Positions 42,915 through 49,403 of a stretch of 52,083 nucleotides of DNA are shown here, one piece after another. The stretch is from Bacteroidales bacterium (GTDB taxonomy: Bacteria; Bacteroidota; Bacteroidia; Bacteroidales; UBA3824), in the NCBI GenBank assembly GCA_017544805.1, contig JAFYDK010000123.1, positions 1 to 52,083 on the forward strand, read 5' to 3'. The notes beneath the pieces were generated by a model, which did not search any database, had not been told where the DNA came from, and worked only from the letters and a program-made list of their open reading frames with translations. Numbering within the stretch: position 1 is the first letter of the stretch; every line of letters starts with the position of its first letter. The position numbers were made by a program, and so were the translations under genes.

Positions 42915-43228
42915 TTTTTGTTCCCCTTTATTCTTTTGGTTATTTTTGTGTTTCTTACTTTCTGTTTCATTACAAAAAATTTTACCCATTTTGCAATGAT
43001 ATTTTTGTAATAAACTTGTATAAACTCAATTACATCAGCCTCGTCTTCCGGTTTTAACGGCTCCATACCCTTTTTGTACCGCTTGCGTATTTCTGACAAT
43101 ACGCCGTTTTGCATTATAATATCAAAAATGCTTTCACGCTCTCCGAGTTGAACGTGAACGTGTACAGGCTCATGGTCGTTTGAATAGAAATAAAATATAA
43201 AGCCGAAGTATTCATATATTTTTGGCAT
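42911..43228 (-). CDS. DUF4160-like protein
   Basis: A 105-residue protein starting MPKIYEYFGFIFYFYSNDHEPVHVHVQLGE, the family's N-terminal signature with a conserved His-x-x-x-VH-x-H. The C-terminal half is helical and basic (VKFFVMKQKVRNTKITKRI). Its translation start has a full Shine-Dalgarno AGGAGGTG at about 43241-43233, unusual in Bacteroidota, so it is probably strongly translated. A near-consensus promoter lies at 43263-43294. A paralogue is at 48775. Function is unknown; it is possibly the toxin partner of DUF2442. Confidence 0.75.
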   Translation of the reverse strand: MPKIYEYFGFIFYFYSNDHEPVHVHVQLGERESIFDIIMQNGVLSEIRKRYKKGMEPLKPEDEADVIEFIQVYYKNIIAKWVKFFVMKQKVRNTKITKRIKGNKK

Positions 43229-43262
43229 TTTTCACCTCCTTTTTTTAAAACATTTTCCGCCG

Positions 43263-43294
43263 CAAATATACCTTTTTTTCACTTCTTTTCCAAC
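43263..43294 (-). promoter_or_regulatory. Promoter of the DUF4160-DUF2442-hicBA block
   Basis: On the minus strand, TATATTTG (43270-43263) has GTTG (43294-43291) 20 nt upstream, close to the Bacteroidota consensus. Its -33 box is inside the 3' end of the repressor gene, so repressor transcription may affect it. Confidence 0.6.
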
Positions 43295-43650
43295 AGTGAA
43301 ATCAAACGGTCTATCTGTTCCTGTGATTTTTGTAGTTGCTTATCCTTTTCGCGGATTATTTCCATATAATTCTCCTGCGTTATATTAATAGTGTTATCTC
43401 CGTTGACGTTATTCTGAATAACGCTTGTTTTTAACATTTCGCCTTCTTTAATCTTTAACCAATTAATATCAAACTGAGGATATACTTTTTCTAATTTGCT
43501 AACAATTTGCTTGCTAATTGCTTTTTTGGATTGCATAAGTTCAGACATATAACCAGACGATATACCAAGTTTTTTGGCAATATCGTTCTGTGAGAACTCT
43601 ATTTTTTTATCCAAAATATAATTTACTATGCTTATAAATCTCTCATTCAT
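43279..43650 (-). CDS. XRE-family phage repressor with C-terminal coiled coil
   Basis: A 123-residue protein. The N-terminal HTH is clear: FSQNDIAKKLGISSGYMSELMQSKKAISKQIVSKLEKVYPQFDINWLKIKEGEM, a form typical of Bacteroidota prophage repressors. The C-terminal segment (EIIREKDKQLQKSQEQIDRLISLLEKK) is a coiled coil for oligomerisation. No LexA/CI-type self-cleavage domain is present, so induction must differ from lambda. It is divergent from the early promoter at 43703-43733, whose -33 element lies in a direct repeat that is the likely operator. Confidence 0.82.
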   Translation of the reverse strand: MNERFISIVNYILDKKIEFSQNDIAKKLGISSGYMSELMQSKKAISKQIVSKLEKVYPQFDINWLKIKEGEMLKTSVIQNNVNGDNTINITQENYMEIIREKDKQLQKSQEQIDRLISLLEKK

Positions 43651-43679
43651 AACTGATTAACATATTTTAACTAAAATAT

Positions 43680-43733
43680 CTTGCATTTTGTTTGTAAAAT
43701 GCTTGCATTTTGTTTGCAAACTACATACCTTTG
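43680..43733 (+). promoter_or_regulatory. Early promoter with direct-repeat operator
   Basis: CTTGCATTTTGTTTG occurs twice (43680-43694 and 43702-43716), 22 bp apart or two helical turns. TACCTTTG at 43726-43733 is an exact -7 box and TTG at 43703-43705, inside the second repeat, is 20 nt upstream as the -33 box. Repressor bound at the repeats would cover the promoter. It drives the interrupted early gene at 43806. Confidence 0.75.
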
Positions 43734-43955
43734 CAGTGTAAAAAATCACATAAAATATTACGTGAGTTTTTACAAATAGAACGCAAATATATAAATAAAA
43801 AGTATATGAACGAAACTATCGGTCAGGAATTTTTTTTAACGCCGTCGGCAAGACTAAGGCAACAAACAACCGCTTTTATTAAAAGCGAATTTGAAAAGTT
43901 GAAAAAACAATATTCAGACAAAAGCAACTGGCAAATTGCTTTTTACACATATTGA

Positions 43956-45719
43956 TTAATCAAATTTTACACCAGTTTCAGAACTTAGTTTTTGATAATC
44001 AAGAATGAGAGAAGATGTCGGATTTGTGAGTTTAGTTTTACCATTTGGCAATACCTCATCAGAAAGGAAACGCACATCTTTTGTACAAACAAAAAAATCC
44101 GATTTTATGATACTATTCCTGATTTCACTCTGACTTTTGGCATTGCTACCAACCTCTTTTTCGTACTTTTCGTATATCAATTTGAGCCTTATAGCAATTT
44201 TATATTTTTCTCTCAAAAATTTCAGATCTCGACCTTTCTTTATAATTTCACGGTAAAACAATGTTTGTACGACATCCCAAAAATTAGAATTCGATATTTT
44301 GCCGTTAATGACTCTAAATTGTTCTTGAATATTCTCCTCTGCCATTGTTATAAGCCCCTTGGCAAAATTTAATTTCTCCATACGGATTTTCTTTTCGTCC
44401 AAAAGAATCATCGCCGGAGCCAAAATGCCCGCCATATTGTCAAGGAAACGGGTGTCAATGCCCGGCAGACGGTTGAAAAAATACTCAAACAGAGTGTCGT
44501 ACATTCCTTTGAAACGCTCCTCTATTAACTTGCGGTATGTTAAGAGTTCCGCGCAAATACAGGACAGTCCGCCGCGCTCAATTTCAATTAGTTTCTTGAA
44601 AGCCTCACGCTGCTGTGGCGTTTTACTCGTCTCGTTTGCCTGAACCAAAATCGTCCTTGTAAAAAAGATTTCATTTTCAGGCAGGTAGTTGGAAGTCAAA
44701 ACCAATGACGATTGTACATCAACACTGTCAACCTTGTTGTCGTTGCTGAAACTCGCCTTCTGATAGCCTGCGCCGTCATACATACTTTGCAGCATGCCCT
44801 GAACGTTGCCGACAATGCCGTTGTGGTACTCATCAAACCAGACCATAGAGTTGGATTTTTGGTTTAACATTCGTGCCATGGATTTGGGCGTGTTTTGGTT
44901 GCCTCTTAGCGAAACTTCTTTTTGAGGTTTCCCGAAAACCGCCGTCAAATTTCTGATTATTGACGACTTACCCGAACCGCGAACACCTTTTACATACAGA
45001 ATCGGCATAAACTTCAACTCGTCGAAAAGTATGTCCCGAAAAATGCTTGCTATCATAAAGCACGTCGGCAAAATGCAATAGTGTTTGTGTGCGTCTAAAA
45101 GCAACTGAAACCACTTGTTGAACGTGATTTCGTTGTTTTCAAAATACTGAAAACTGTCTGCTACATCGTCTTTTACCACGCCGCCTGTTATCGAATCAAC
45201 ATAAGGCATAAAGAAAGATTTGTTACCGACTTTTACAAGTCCGAACTCGTCAGGTTTCAAAACTCCGCCGTCCTTGATTGCTACGTTGGAGAAAAAATAA
45301 GCGTGTGCGTCGTTGTTCCAACCAAGTTTTTCGACATAAACACTTTCATCAACAGCGGGCATAACCTCCAAAATTTCAATTAAATCATCATTATTGCCTT
45401 TGAACATACGTTTCTTTTTGTAAAGCGCAGTGCGAAATTTTGCTGCCGAAGCAAAATCATTGTTGGAAAGTATTATATACTGAGGCTCGTCAAGTTCCAA
45501 TTCCTTGTCGTTTCCGAGTTGAACGATACGGAAAACATCGTCATTGGCATTGCGAATTAAATGTTTTATTTGAATCGGAAAATTTGCTACTTTTTTCCAT
45601 ACTCCACGCTTGTTCCTAACAAGAACACCAGTCGCATCAATTTTCACGTTTTCCGATAGTAAATATACAAAATTTTCGTCTTGGTTTTCGCAGTATTTTG
45701 GGTACATCATTTTTGTCAT
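43956..45719 (-). CDS. Second copy of an SF3/DUF927-like helicase-ATPase
   Basis: A 587-residue ATPase of the P4/D5-primase-like superfamily III type or DUF927 type. Walker A GVRGSGKSS is at 245-253, Walker B MVWFDEYH at 302-309, and a sensor-like LVLTSNYLPE near 340-348. Residues 121-447 are nearly identical to the helicase at 50290, and by eye more than 90 percent of the DNA matches. Residues 1-50 and 448-587 are clearly different. In phages such helicases unwind the origin and act with a primase. The gene reads opposite to the early operon that it interrupts, with a perfect promoter and almost no leader. Confidence 0.8.
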   Translation of the reverse strand: MTKMMYPKYCENQDENFVYLLSENVKIDATGVLVRNKRGVWKKVANFPIQIKHLIRNANDDVFRIVQLGNDKELELDEPQYIILSNNDFASAAKFRTALYKKKRMFKGNNDDLIEILEVMPAVDESVYVEKLGWNNDAHAYFFSNVAIKDGGVLKPDEFGLVKVGNKSFFMPYVDSITGGVVKDDVADSFQYFENNEITFNKWFQLLLDAHKHYCILPTCFMIASIFRDILFDELKFMPILYVKGVRGSGKSSIIRNLTAVFGKPQKEVSLRGNQNTPKSMARMLNQKSNSMVWFDEYHNGIVGNVQGMLQSMYDGAGYQKASFSNDNKVDSVDVQSSLVLTSNYLPENEIFFTRTILVQANETSKTPQQREAFKKLIEIERGGLSCICAELLTYRKLIEERFKGMYDTLFEYFFNRLPGIDTRFLDNMAGILAPAMILLDEKKIRMEKLNFAKGLITMAEENIQEQFRVINGKISNSNFWDVVQTLFYREIIKKGRDLKFLREKYKIAIRLKLIYEKYEKEVGSNAKSQSEIRNSIIKSDFFVCTKDVRFLSDEVLPNGKTKLTNPTSSLILDYQKLSSETGVKFD

Positions 45720-45728
45720 TTTTTACTG

Positions 45729-45760
45729 CAAATATATGCTGTCAAATTGAATTACACAAA
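45729..45760 (-). promoter_or_regulatory. Perfect promoter at the end of the insert
   Basis: On the minus strand, TTTG (45760-45757), a 20-nt spacer and TATATTTG (45736-45729) match the Bacteroidota consensus exactly. Only about nine nucleotides separate the -7 box from the helicase ATG at 45719, so the mRNA should be leaderless or nearly so. Confidence 0.8.
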
Positions 45761-45863
45761 TTTTCTTAATTTTTTTATATCCAGCAGGACGTAAAGCGTT
45801 GGAACGCGCCTCAGTCGGAATGAAAAAAGATGAAATTATAAACCTTATAAACAGAAACGTAAA

Positions 45864-46397
45864 ATGAAAGTATTATCAATCGAATTGAAAATTATTCTTT
45901 TCACGCTTGCCTCGCACCTGTTTTATTCCAACAGTGAGTTGCTGATAGCGGCAAAAGAATGTGCGCAAAACGGCATAACAACGTTTGACAAAGTAGTCTT
46001 GACGGCGTTTGCTCTCTCTTACTCAGTAATGACAACAGTAAGCGTTTTTGCGCTTAGAAAGTTGTTCCCGGTCTTGGTTTTTGCGGTGTTGGACGGTTTA
46101 GCGGTTTATATGCGCATAAACATTGACCAACAGAATTTTGTGCTGTTTTCGGCGGTGTTTTATGGTTTTTATACGGCGTATATTATTGTAATCGCCTTCA
46201 TGTTGAAAAACTTGAAACCAATACAGCCTACATCGGAGACACCTTCGGCGGAAAATTCCGTTACGGCGGAAAAAACTACGACAAAGCGCAAAGGTCAAGC
46301 AGCCCCGAAAAAGCAACTTCCGCCGCAGCCTCTTGAAACTATTTCAACGACTGTAACAGAGAAAAATAAAGTATTAAACCAATTAACCTTGTTTTAG
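45864..46397 (+). CDS. Polytopic membrane protein of unknown function
   Basis: A 177-residue protein with about four membrane helices in the first 120 residues (IILFTLASHLFYS, VLTAFALSYSVMTTVSVFAL, LFPVLVFAVLDGLAVYM, FVLFSAVFYGFYTAYIIVIAFML) and a Pro/Thr/Lys-rich cytoplasmic tail. It starts with an ATGA overlap on the split early gene. Early phage membrane proteins often block superinfection or alter the host membrane; no family is recognised. Confidence 0.65.
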   Translation: MKVLSIELKIILFTLASHLFYSNSELLIAAKECAQNGITTFDKVVLTAFALSYSVMTTVSVFALRKLFPVLVFAVLDGLAVYMRINIDQQNFVLFSAVFYGFYTAYIIVIAFMLKNLKPIQPTSETPSAENSVTAEKTTTKRKGQAAPKKQLPPQPLETISTTVTEKNKVLNQLTLF

Positions 46398-46721
46398 ATG
46401 AATACACTTAACACTTGGATAATCCGTTATGACTATCCCTCATTAAGTTATCTTCCCAAAATTGGGGAAATCATTGATGATTATGTTAAACATTTTGATT
46501 TTCACACCATACCGGAAGACGAAATAGATAACCTTTTAGAGGACATAAAAAAATATCAAAAAGAATACATTACCGGGAAAAGGTTAAAACCTATTGAAAT
46601 ATTGAAAACACAAACCCACGACAGTATGATTTCGATATGTACACCTATGAAAACCGGATACGGTGAATATGTAACATTCTTGGTTTTGAATAAGATTCAA
46701 GGAGTTATTTATCATTTTTAA
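46398..46721 (+). CDS. Small early phage protein of unknown function
   Basis: A 107-residue soluble acidic protein beginning directly after the TAG of the previous gene. Helical middle (EDEIDNLLEDIKKYQKEYITGKR) and a beta-rich end (GYGEYVTFLVLNKIQGVIYHF). No family recognised. AT-rich codon use is closer to the host than that of its neighbours. Confidence 0.6.
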   Translation: MNTLNTWIIRYDYPSLSYLPKIGEIIDDYVKHFDFHTIPEDEIDNLLEDIKKYQKEYITGKRLKPIEILKTQTHDSMISICTPMKTGYGEYVTFLVLNKIQGVIYHF

Positions 46722-46732
46722 ACGTAGAATGT

Positions 46733-47335
46733 ATGGACAAGATTGAATTAACAGAAAAGCAAACGCAATGGCTTGTACGGCATTTCAAGCACACGAAAAA
46801 TGCGGACATTGCGGCACGGCTTGGAATCTGTGCCAGAACTTTAAACCGTGTTGCGAAAAAACTCGGACTTGAAAAGACACCGCAGTTTATGCGCAAATGT
46901 CGGGCGGAAAACAGAATCAAAGCGGTGGCTGCTATTGCGGCAGAACCGCCGGAAAAACGGCAGCAAAGGCGTGAACAAGTACTCCGCAACGGAATGAAAA
47001 GCCGCTTTAAGAAAGGCGAAAACCGTATTTGGCAACTTTCAGCGGAAAGACAGGCGGAAATTCAGCGCAAACGGGCGGAAACTTGGAAAAAGACCCGCGC
47101 AATGGAGATTAGCCGCGTGTCGTTGGGTTTGGAACAAAAAACAAATTTCCGTTTGCCGAAAGAGTTTGACCAAGACAAAAACAAAGTTCTTATCAGCCGG
47201 AGATATATTCTCAGGGCGAAAGGCTATGTAATAAAACGCGGTTCTATGGCGGTATACATAACGCCTGAAACGGTCAGAAGTGAGGAAATGGAACGCAGCG
47301 CGGCAAAAATCGGGTTTGTGTTCAGACAAGTTTAA
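46733..47335 (+). CDS. HTH DNA-binding phage protein
   Basis: A 200-residue basic protein. The N-terminal 45 residues form a helix-turn-helix (LTEKQTQWLVRHFKHTKNADIAARLGICARTLNRVAKKLGL), of the kind found in Bacteroidota phage proteins related to homing-endonuclease DNA-binding domains. The middle is Arg/Lys/Glu-rich, with RFKKGENRIWQLSAERQAEIQRKRAETWKKT resembling the NUMOD-type segment that contacts DNA. The C-terminus (ISRRYILRAKGYVIKRGSMAVYI) is a small beta domain. No nuclease motif such as HNH or GIY-YIG is seen. Probably an early regulator. Confidence 0.7.
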   Translation: MDKIELTEKQTQWLVRHFKHTKNADIAARLGICARTLNRVAKKLGLEKTPQFMRKCRAENRIKAVAAIAAEPPEKRQQRREQVLRNGMKSRFKKGENRIWQLSAERQAEIQRKRAETWKKTRAMEISRVSLGLEQKTNFRLPKEFDQDKNKVLISRRYILRAKGYVIKRGSMAVYITPETVRSEEMERSAAKIGFVFRQV

Positions 47336-47354
47336 CAATTAAAAACGTAAAATT

Positions 47355-47750
47355 ATGAGAAAGATAAAATTTAGAGGCATAAACGTCCTTACAAAAAAAT
47401 GGGAGTACGGACACCTTTTTAAGGGATTGCCGACAAAAATTGACGACACTTTTATTGTAACGACAAAATGTGAAAGTATTGCCCATTTCACGGCAGTTTT
47501 TGAGAGTTCAGTAGGACAATGGACTGGGCTTTACGACAAAAACGGCAAAGAAATTTATGAAGGCGACTTAATCAAAACCAAAGGTAATTGGGGTGGTGAG
47601 GTAATGTGGAATAGAAACGGTTATTTCTATATCAACACGGATAAACAGGAAGTTCAAGACCGAAAATTACCGTTAGGCTATATGTTAGAAGAAGCCGAAT
47701 TATATGTCATCGGTAACGTCCATGACAAGCAAATAGATGAAACAAAATGA
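47355..47750 (+). CDS. YopX-family phage protein
   Basis: A 131-residue protein with the YopX signature: MRKIKFRGINVLTKKWEYGHLF at the start, FESSVGQWTGLYDKNGKEIYEGDLIKTKGNWGGEV in the middle, and YVIGNVHD at the end. YopX proteins are common in Firmicutes and Bacteroidota phages and form a beta-barrel-like fold of unknown function. It ends with ATGA overlap on the next small gene. Confidence 0.85.
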   Translation: MRKIKFRGINVLTKKWEYGHLFKGLPTKIDDTFIVTTKCESIAHFTAVFESSVGQWTGLYDKNGKEIYEGDLIKTKGNWGGEVMWNRNGYFYINTDKQEVQDRKLPLGYMLEEAELYVIGNVHDKQIDETK

Positions 47751-47893
47751 AAGAAATAACAATAACCTACAAGATTAATCTTGGAGATGATGAAATGGAA
47801 ATTGACGATGAGATTCAGCGGCTTGAATGGTGCTTGCCTGATATACTTGGTGTTGAAAGCGGTGAAGTTGAAATCAATGTCAATGATGTTTAA
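47747..47893 (+). CDS. Very small acidic protein
   Basis: A 48-residue protein coupled to the YopX gene by an ATGA overlap. Its sequence is acidic with alternating strands (EITITYKINLGDDEMEIDDEIQ and GEVEINVND). No family recognised. The overlap and clean codon pattern support it as a real gene. Confidence 0.55.
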   Translation: MKEITITYKINLGDDEMEIDDEIQRLEWCLPDILGVESGEVEINVNDV

Positions 47894-47911
47894 CAATTAA
47901 AAACGTAAAAA

Positions 47912-48082
47912 ATGGCAAAGAAATATTATATGACTTTATTCGGCGTAAAAAAAGAAATAACAAAAGAACGCGCCGAGCAAATTTTGTGGCTTCAATCCCT
48001 GATAAAAGCCCAAAGAGAAAAAGCGGGGATGTCAAAAACAGGTTTTGCAAACAATATAAAAGTGGAGGAGAAAACAAAATGA
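47912..48082 (+). CDS. Very small basic protein
   Basis: A 56-residue protein (MAKKYYMTLFGVKKEITKE, then a helix with QILWLQSLIKAQREKAG and a polar tail). It follows the second copy of the 23-bp leader and overlaps the next gene by ATGA. No family recognised; possibly a small regulator. Confidence 0.5.
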   Translation: MAKKYYMTLFGVKKEITKERAEQILWLQSLIKAQREKAGMSKTGFANNIKVEEKTK

Positions 48083-48324
48083 AAGAAATTGCAACAGTGT
48101 TCTACATCGGCGGACACTTAATCGGAGTTATTTTTGATGACAAAAAATCCCTTGCCGTCAATATGCACCCTTTTATAAAAGAAAGCGACAATCCTCTGAT
48201 AACACAGTATTTGAATAAGGAAAAATTTAAAAATTTCACATTCGACAAATACGGCGTTTACTGGGACAACGATATGTCAGTATCGGCAGAATGGTGTTAT
48301 CAGAGGGCACGTTCTACTCCGTAA
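48079..48324 (+). CDS. DUF2442-like protein, second copy
   Basis: An 81-residue protein similar to the one at 42657: HLIGVIFDDKKSLAVNMHPFI, then LNKEKFKNFTFDKYGVYWDNDMSVSAEW. It has a strong Shine-Dalgarno (GTGGAGGAG) and starts with an ATGA overlap on the small basic gene. Its usual partner DUF4160 is about 450 bp downstream, separated by a gene on the other strand. Its 3' end overlaps that opposing gene by 11 bp. Confidence 0.68.
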   Translation: MKEIATVFYIGGHLIGVIFDDKKSLAVNMHPFIKESDNPLITQYLNKEKFKNFTFDKYGVYWDNDMSVSAEWCYQRARSTP

Positions 48325-48742
48325 CCAAATAAAGAAAATATTCTCCGTGCTTGTTGGTCATCATACCTGCGCTGCCGCCTTTTTGGTTGTCGCAATTTTC
48401 AAAAGCGTAAAACTTGTTGTTGAGATAATTTTCCAACACCTCAATAGTTCCGGCATCAGAACTGCGGCAAAGCAAATACATTGCACGGTAATCTGAATAT
48501 TTGGTTAAACGACCTTCGGGATCGCCTGTTTTGCCGATTTTAAAACGGCGTTTCCCGTCAATGATTTTTTTGACACGTCTCGTCATCATGCCTTTCAGGG
48601 TGCGGTAATCCTGCTGAGGGTTTTCGACGAGAAAATCGACAAAAATTTTGTCGCTCTTGATTGCTGCCGTATCCTTGTTGCAGACAAGTTCGTAAACGAG
48701 TTTCGCCAAGGCTGCTCCGGCAATTAAAGTACCTGCTGACAT
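48314..48742 (-). CDS. GIY-YIG-like/T5orf172-like protein, minus strand in the early operon
   Basis: A 142-residue protein when started at the ATG at 48742 (a longer frame would run into the opposite gene). A short hydrophobic N-terminus (MSAGTLIAGAALAKLVYELV) is followed by a domain with RRFKIGKTGDPEGRLTKYSDYRAMYLLCRSSDAGTIEVLENYLNNKFY, then GEYFLYLV. The (K/R)IGKTGD-x-x-x-R spacing and the E in the second helix recall the GIY-YIG/T5orf172 nuclease fold, but the diagnostic GIY and YIG strands are not evident. It lies between the two genes of a DUF2442/DUF4160 pair, with a 32-bp divergent gap to DUF4160. An inserted cargo gene is likely. Confidence 0.55.
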   Translation of the reverse strand: MSAGTLIAGAALAKLVYELVCNKDTAAIKSDKIFVDFLVENPQQDYRTLKGMMTRRVKKIIDGKRRFKIGKTGDPEGRLTKYSDYRAMYLLCRSSDAGTIEVLENYLNNKFYAFENCDNQKGGSAGMMTNKHGEYFLYLVTE

Positions 48743-48774
48743 AAAAAACTTTTTTAAAATTTGAACACGCAAAA

Positions 48775-49065
48775 ATGCCAAAAATTTACGAATATTTGGG
48801 TATAGTGATTCAGTTTTTTTCAAACGAACACGACCCGGTACACATACACGCCTCCACAGACAAAGGAGCAATGAAAGTGTCTTTTTTTATAAAAGACGGC
48901 AAAATAATAAAAACCAAATTCGAGCATATCGGCGGCAAATTCGACAAGGAAAAAGACCTGAGAATATTTGTCAAAGAGTACAAAGACCGTCTCGTTAATG
49001 CATGGGTTGATTATTTTGTCTATCACAAAAGCATAACTTGTATAAAAATTACGAAAAAATTATGA
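48775..49065 (+). CDS. DUF4160-like protein, second copy
   Basis: A 96-residue protein, MPKIYEYLGIVIQFFSNEHDPVHIHASTDKG, with a basic C-terminal helix (RLVNAWVDYFVYHKSITCIKITKKL). It is a clear paralogue of the protein at 42911, though the two have diverged strongly. It is followed by a membrane protein with an ATGA overlap. The start is preceded by the AT-rich leader ACTTTTTTAAAATTTGA that also precedes the gene at 32043. Confidence 0.7.
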   Translation: MPKIYEYLGIVIQFFSNEHDPVHIHASTDKGAMKVSFFIKDGKIIKTKFEHIGGKFDKEKDLRIFVKEYKDRLVNAWVDYFVYHKSITCIKITKKL

Positions 49066-49337
49066 AAAACGCTTTAATATTTACCTTGTGCTTGGTTCTT
49101 GTGCTTTGCGGCGTTGCATGGTGGCACGACAGCACGGAAACGGTCAAAACAAAGGATTTTAAAGTCGAAATAACAAAACTCAAACGCGAACTTGACAGCG
49201 TAAAAGCCAATCAGGACACGTTGAAACGCCTTGTCAGAAAGATTGAAATCGACATCGACACCGTTAAAACGGGCAACGAGTTGATTTTCAAAACTATGAA
49301 CGAAAACAAAAACAGGTCTTTTTTCGACTTGTTTTAA
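49062..49337 (+). CDS. Small membrane/coiled-coil protein
   Basis: A 91-residue protein when started at 49062 (ATGA overlap with DUF4160). One N-terminal membrane helix (ALIFTLCLVLVLCGVAWW), then a coiled coil (DFKVEITKLKRELDSVKANQDTLKRLVRKIEIDIDTVK). Shape resembles spanin inner-membrane subunits or early membrane regulators. It lies upstream of the replication genes. Function unknown. Confidence 0.55.
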   Translation: MKNALIFTLCLVLVLCGVAWWHDSTETVKTKDFKVEITKLKRELDSVKANQDTLKRLVRKIEIDIDTVKTGNELIFKTMNENKNRSFFDLF

Positions 49338-49403
49338 AAGAGAAACGGCGCGGCATGAGCAACCGCACCAAATAATAACAAACGCAAGTCAAAAACAACA
49401 ACA

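Larger units (their letters stand above)
43953..45780. mobile_element. 1.83-kb insert carrying a single helicase gene
   Basis: This segment interrupts the early gene and contains only a promoter and one helicase gene in opposite orientation. It begins 3 bp beyond the helicase stop codon and ends about 60 bp upstream of its start, just after the promoter. The ends show weak inverted similarity (ATTAATCAAATTTT against ATTAAGAAAATTTG, both AT-rich). No transposase, integrase, intron core or homing-nuclease motif is seen, so the way it moved is unknown. Confidence 0.65.
43806..45867 (+). pseudogene. First early gene, split by the helicase insert
   Basis: The 5' part (43806-43952) encodes 49 residues ending SNWQIAFYTY, then meets a TGA that belongs to the insert. 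The 3' part (45781-45867) is an open frame without a start: PAGRKALERASVGMKKDEIINLINRNVK and a TGA that overlaps the next ATG as ATGA. Joining 43952 to 45781 gives one uninterrupted 77-residue frame, SNWQIAFYTYPAGRKALE across the joint. ATAT occurs on both sides (43949-43952 and 45777-45780), as a possible 4-bp target duplication. The intact protein is a small charged helical protein in the Cro or early-regulator position; its function is unknown. Confidence 0.8.
47330..47910 (+). repeat. Two copies of a 23-bp intergenic leader
   Basis: The same 23 bases, beginning GTTTAACAATTAAAAACGT, occur at 47330-47352 and 47888-47910. Each copy includes the stop codon of one gene and ends 1-2 bases before the start of the next (47355 and 47912). 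They look like duplicated translation-initiation leaders or gene-cassette junctions. Confidence 0.7.

Noticed and set aside
42911..42989. Longer start of the DUF2442 gene at 42989
   Set aside because: The extra 25 residues lie wholly within the DUF4160 gene and are low-complexity; the ATGA-coupled start at 42914 fits the family length.
44359..44643. Plus-strand frames inside the inserted helicase, mirrored at 51393-51707 on the minus strand
   Set aside because: They are antisense shadows and appear twice only because the two helicase genes share sequence.
48743..48871. Longer N-terminus of the minus-strand gene at 48314
   Set aside because: The extension would overlap the DUF4160 gene on the opposite strand by almost 100 bp and has no family resemblance; the ATG at 48742 is preferred.
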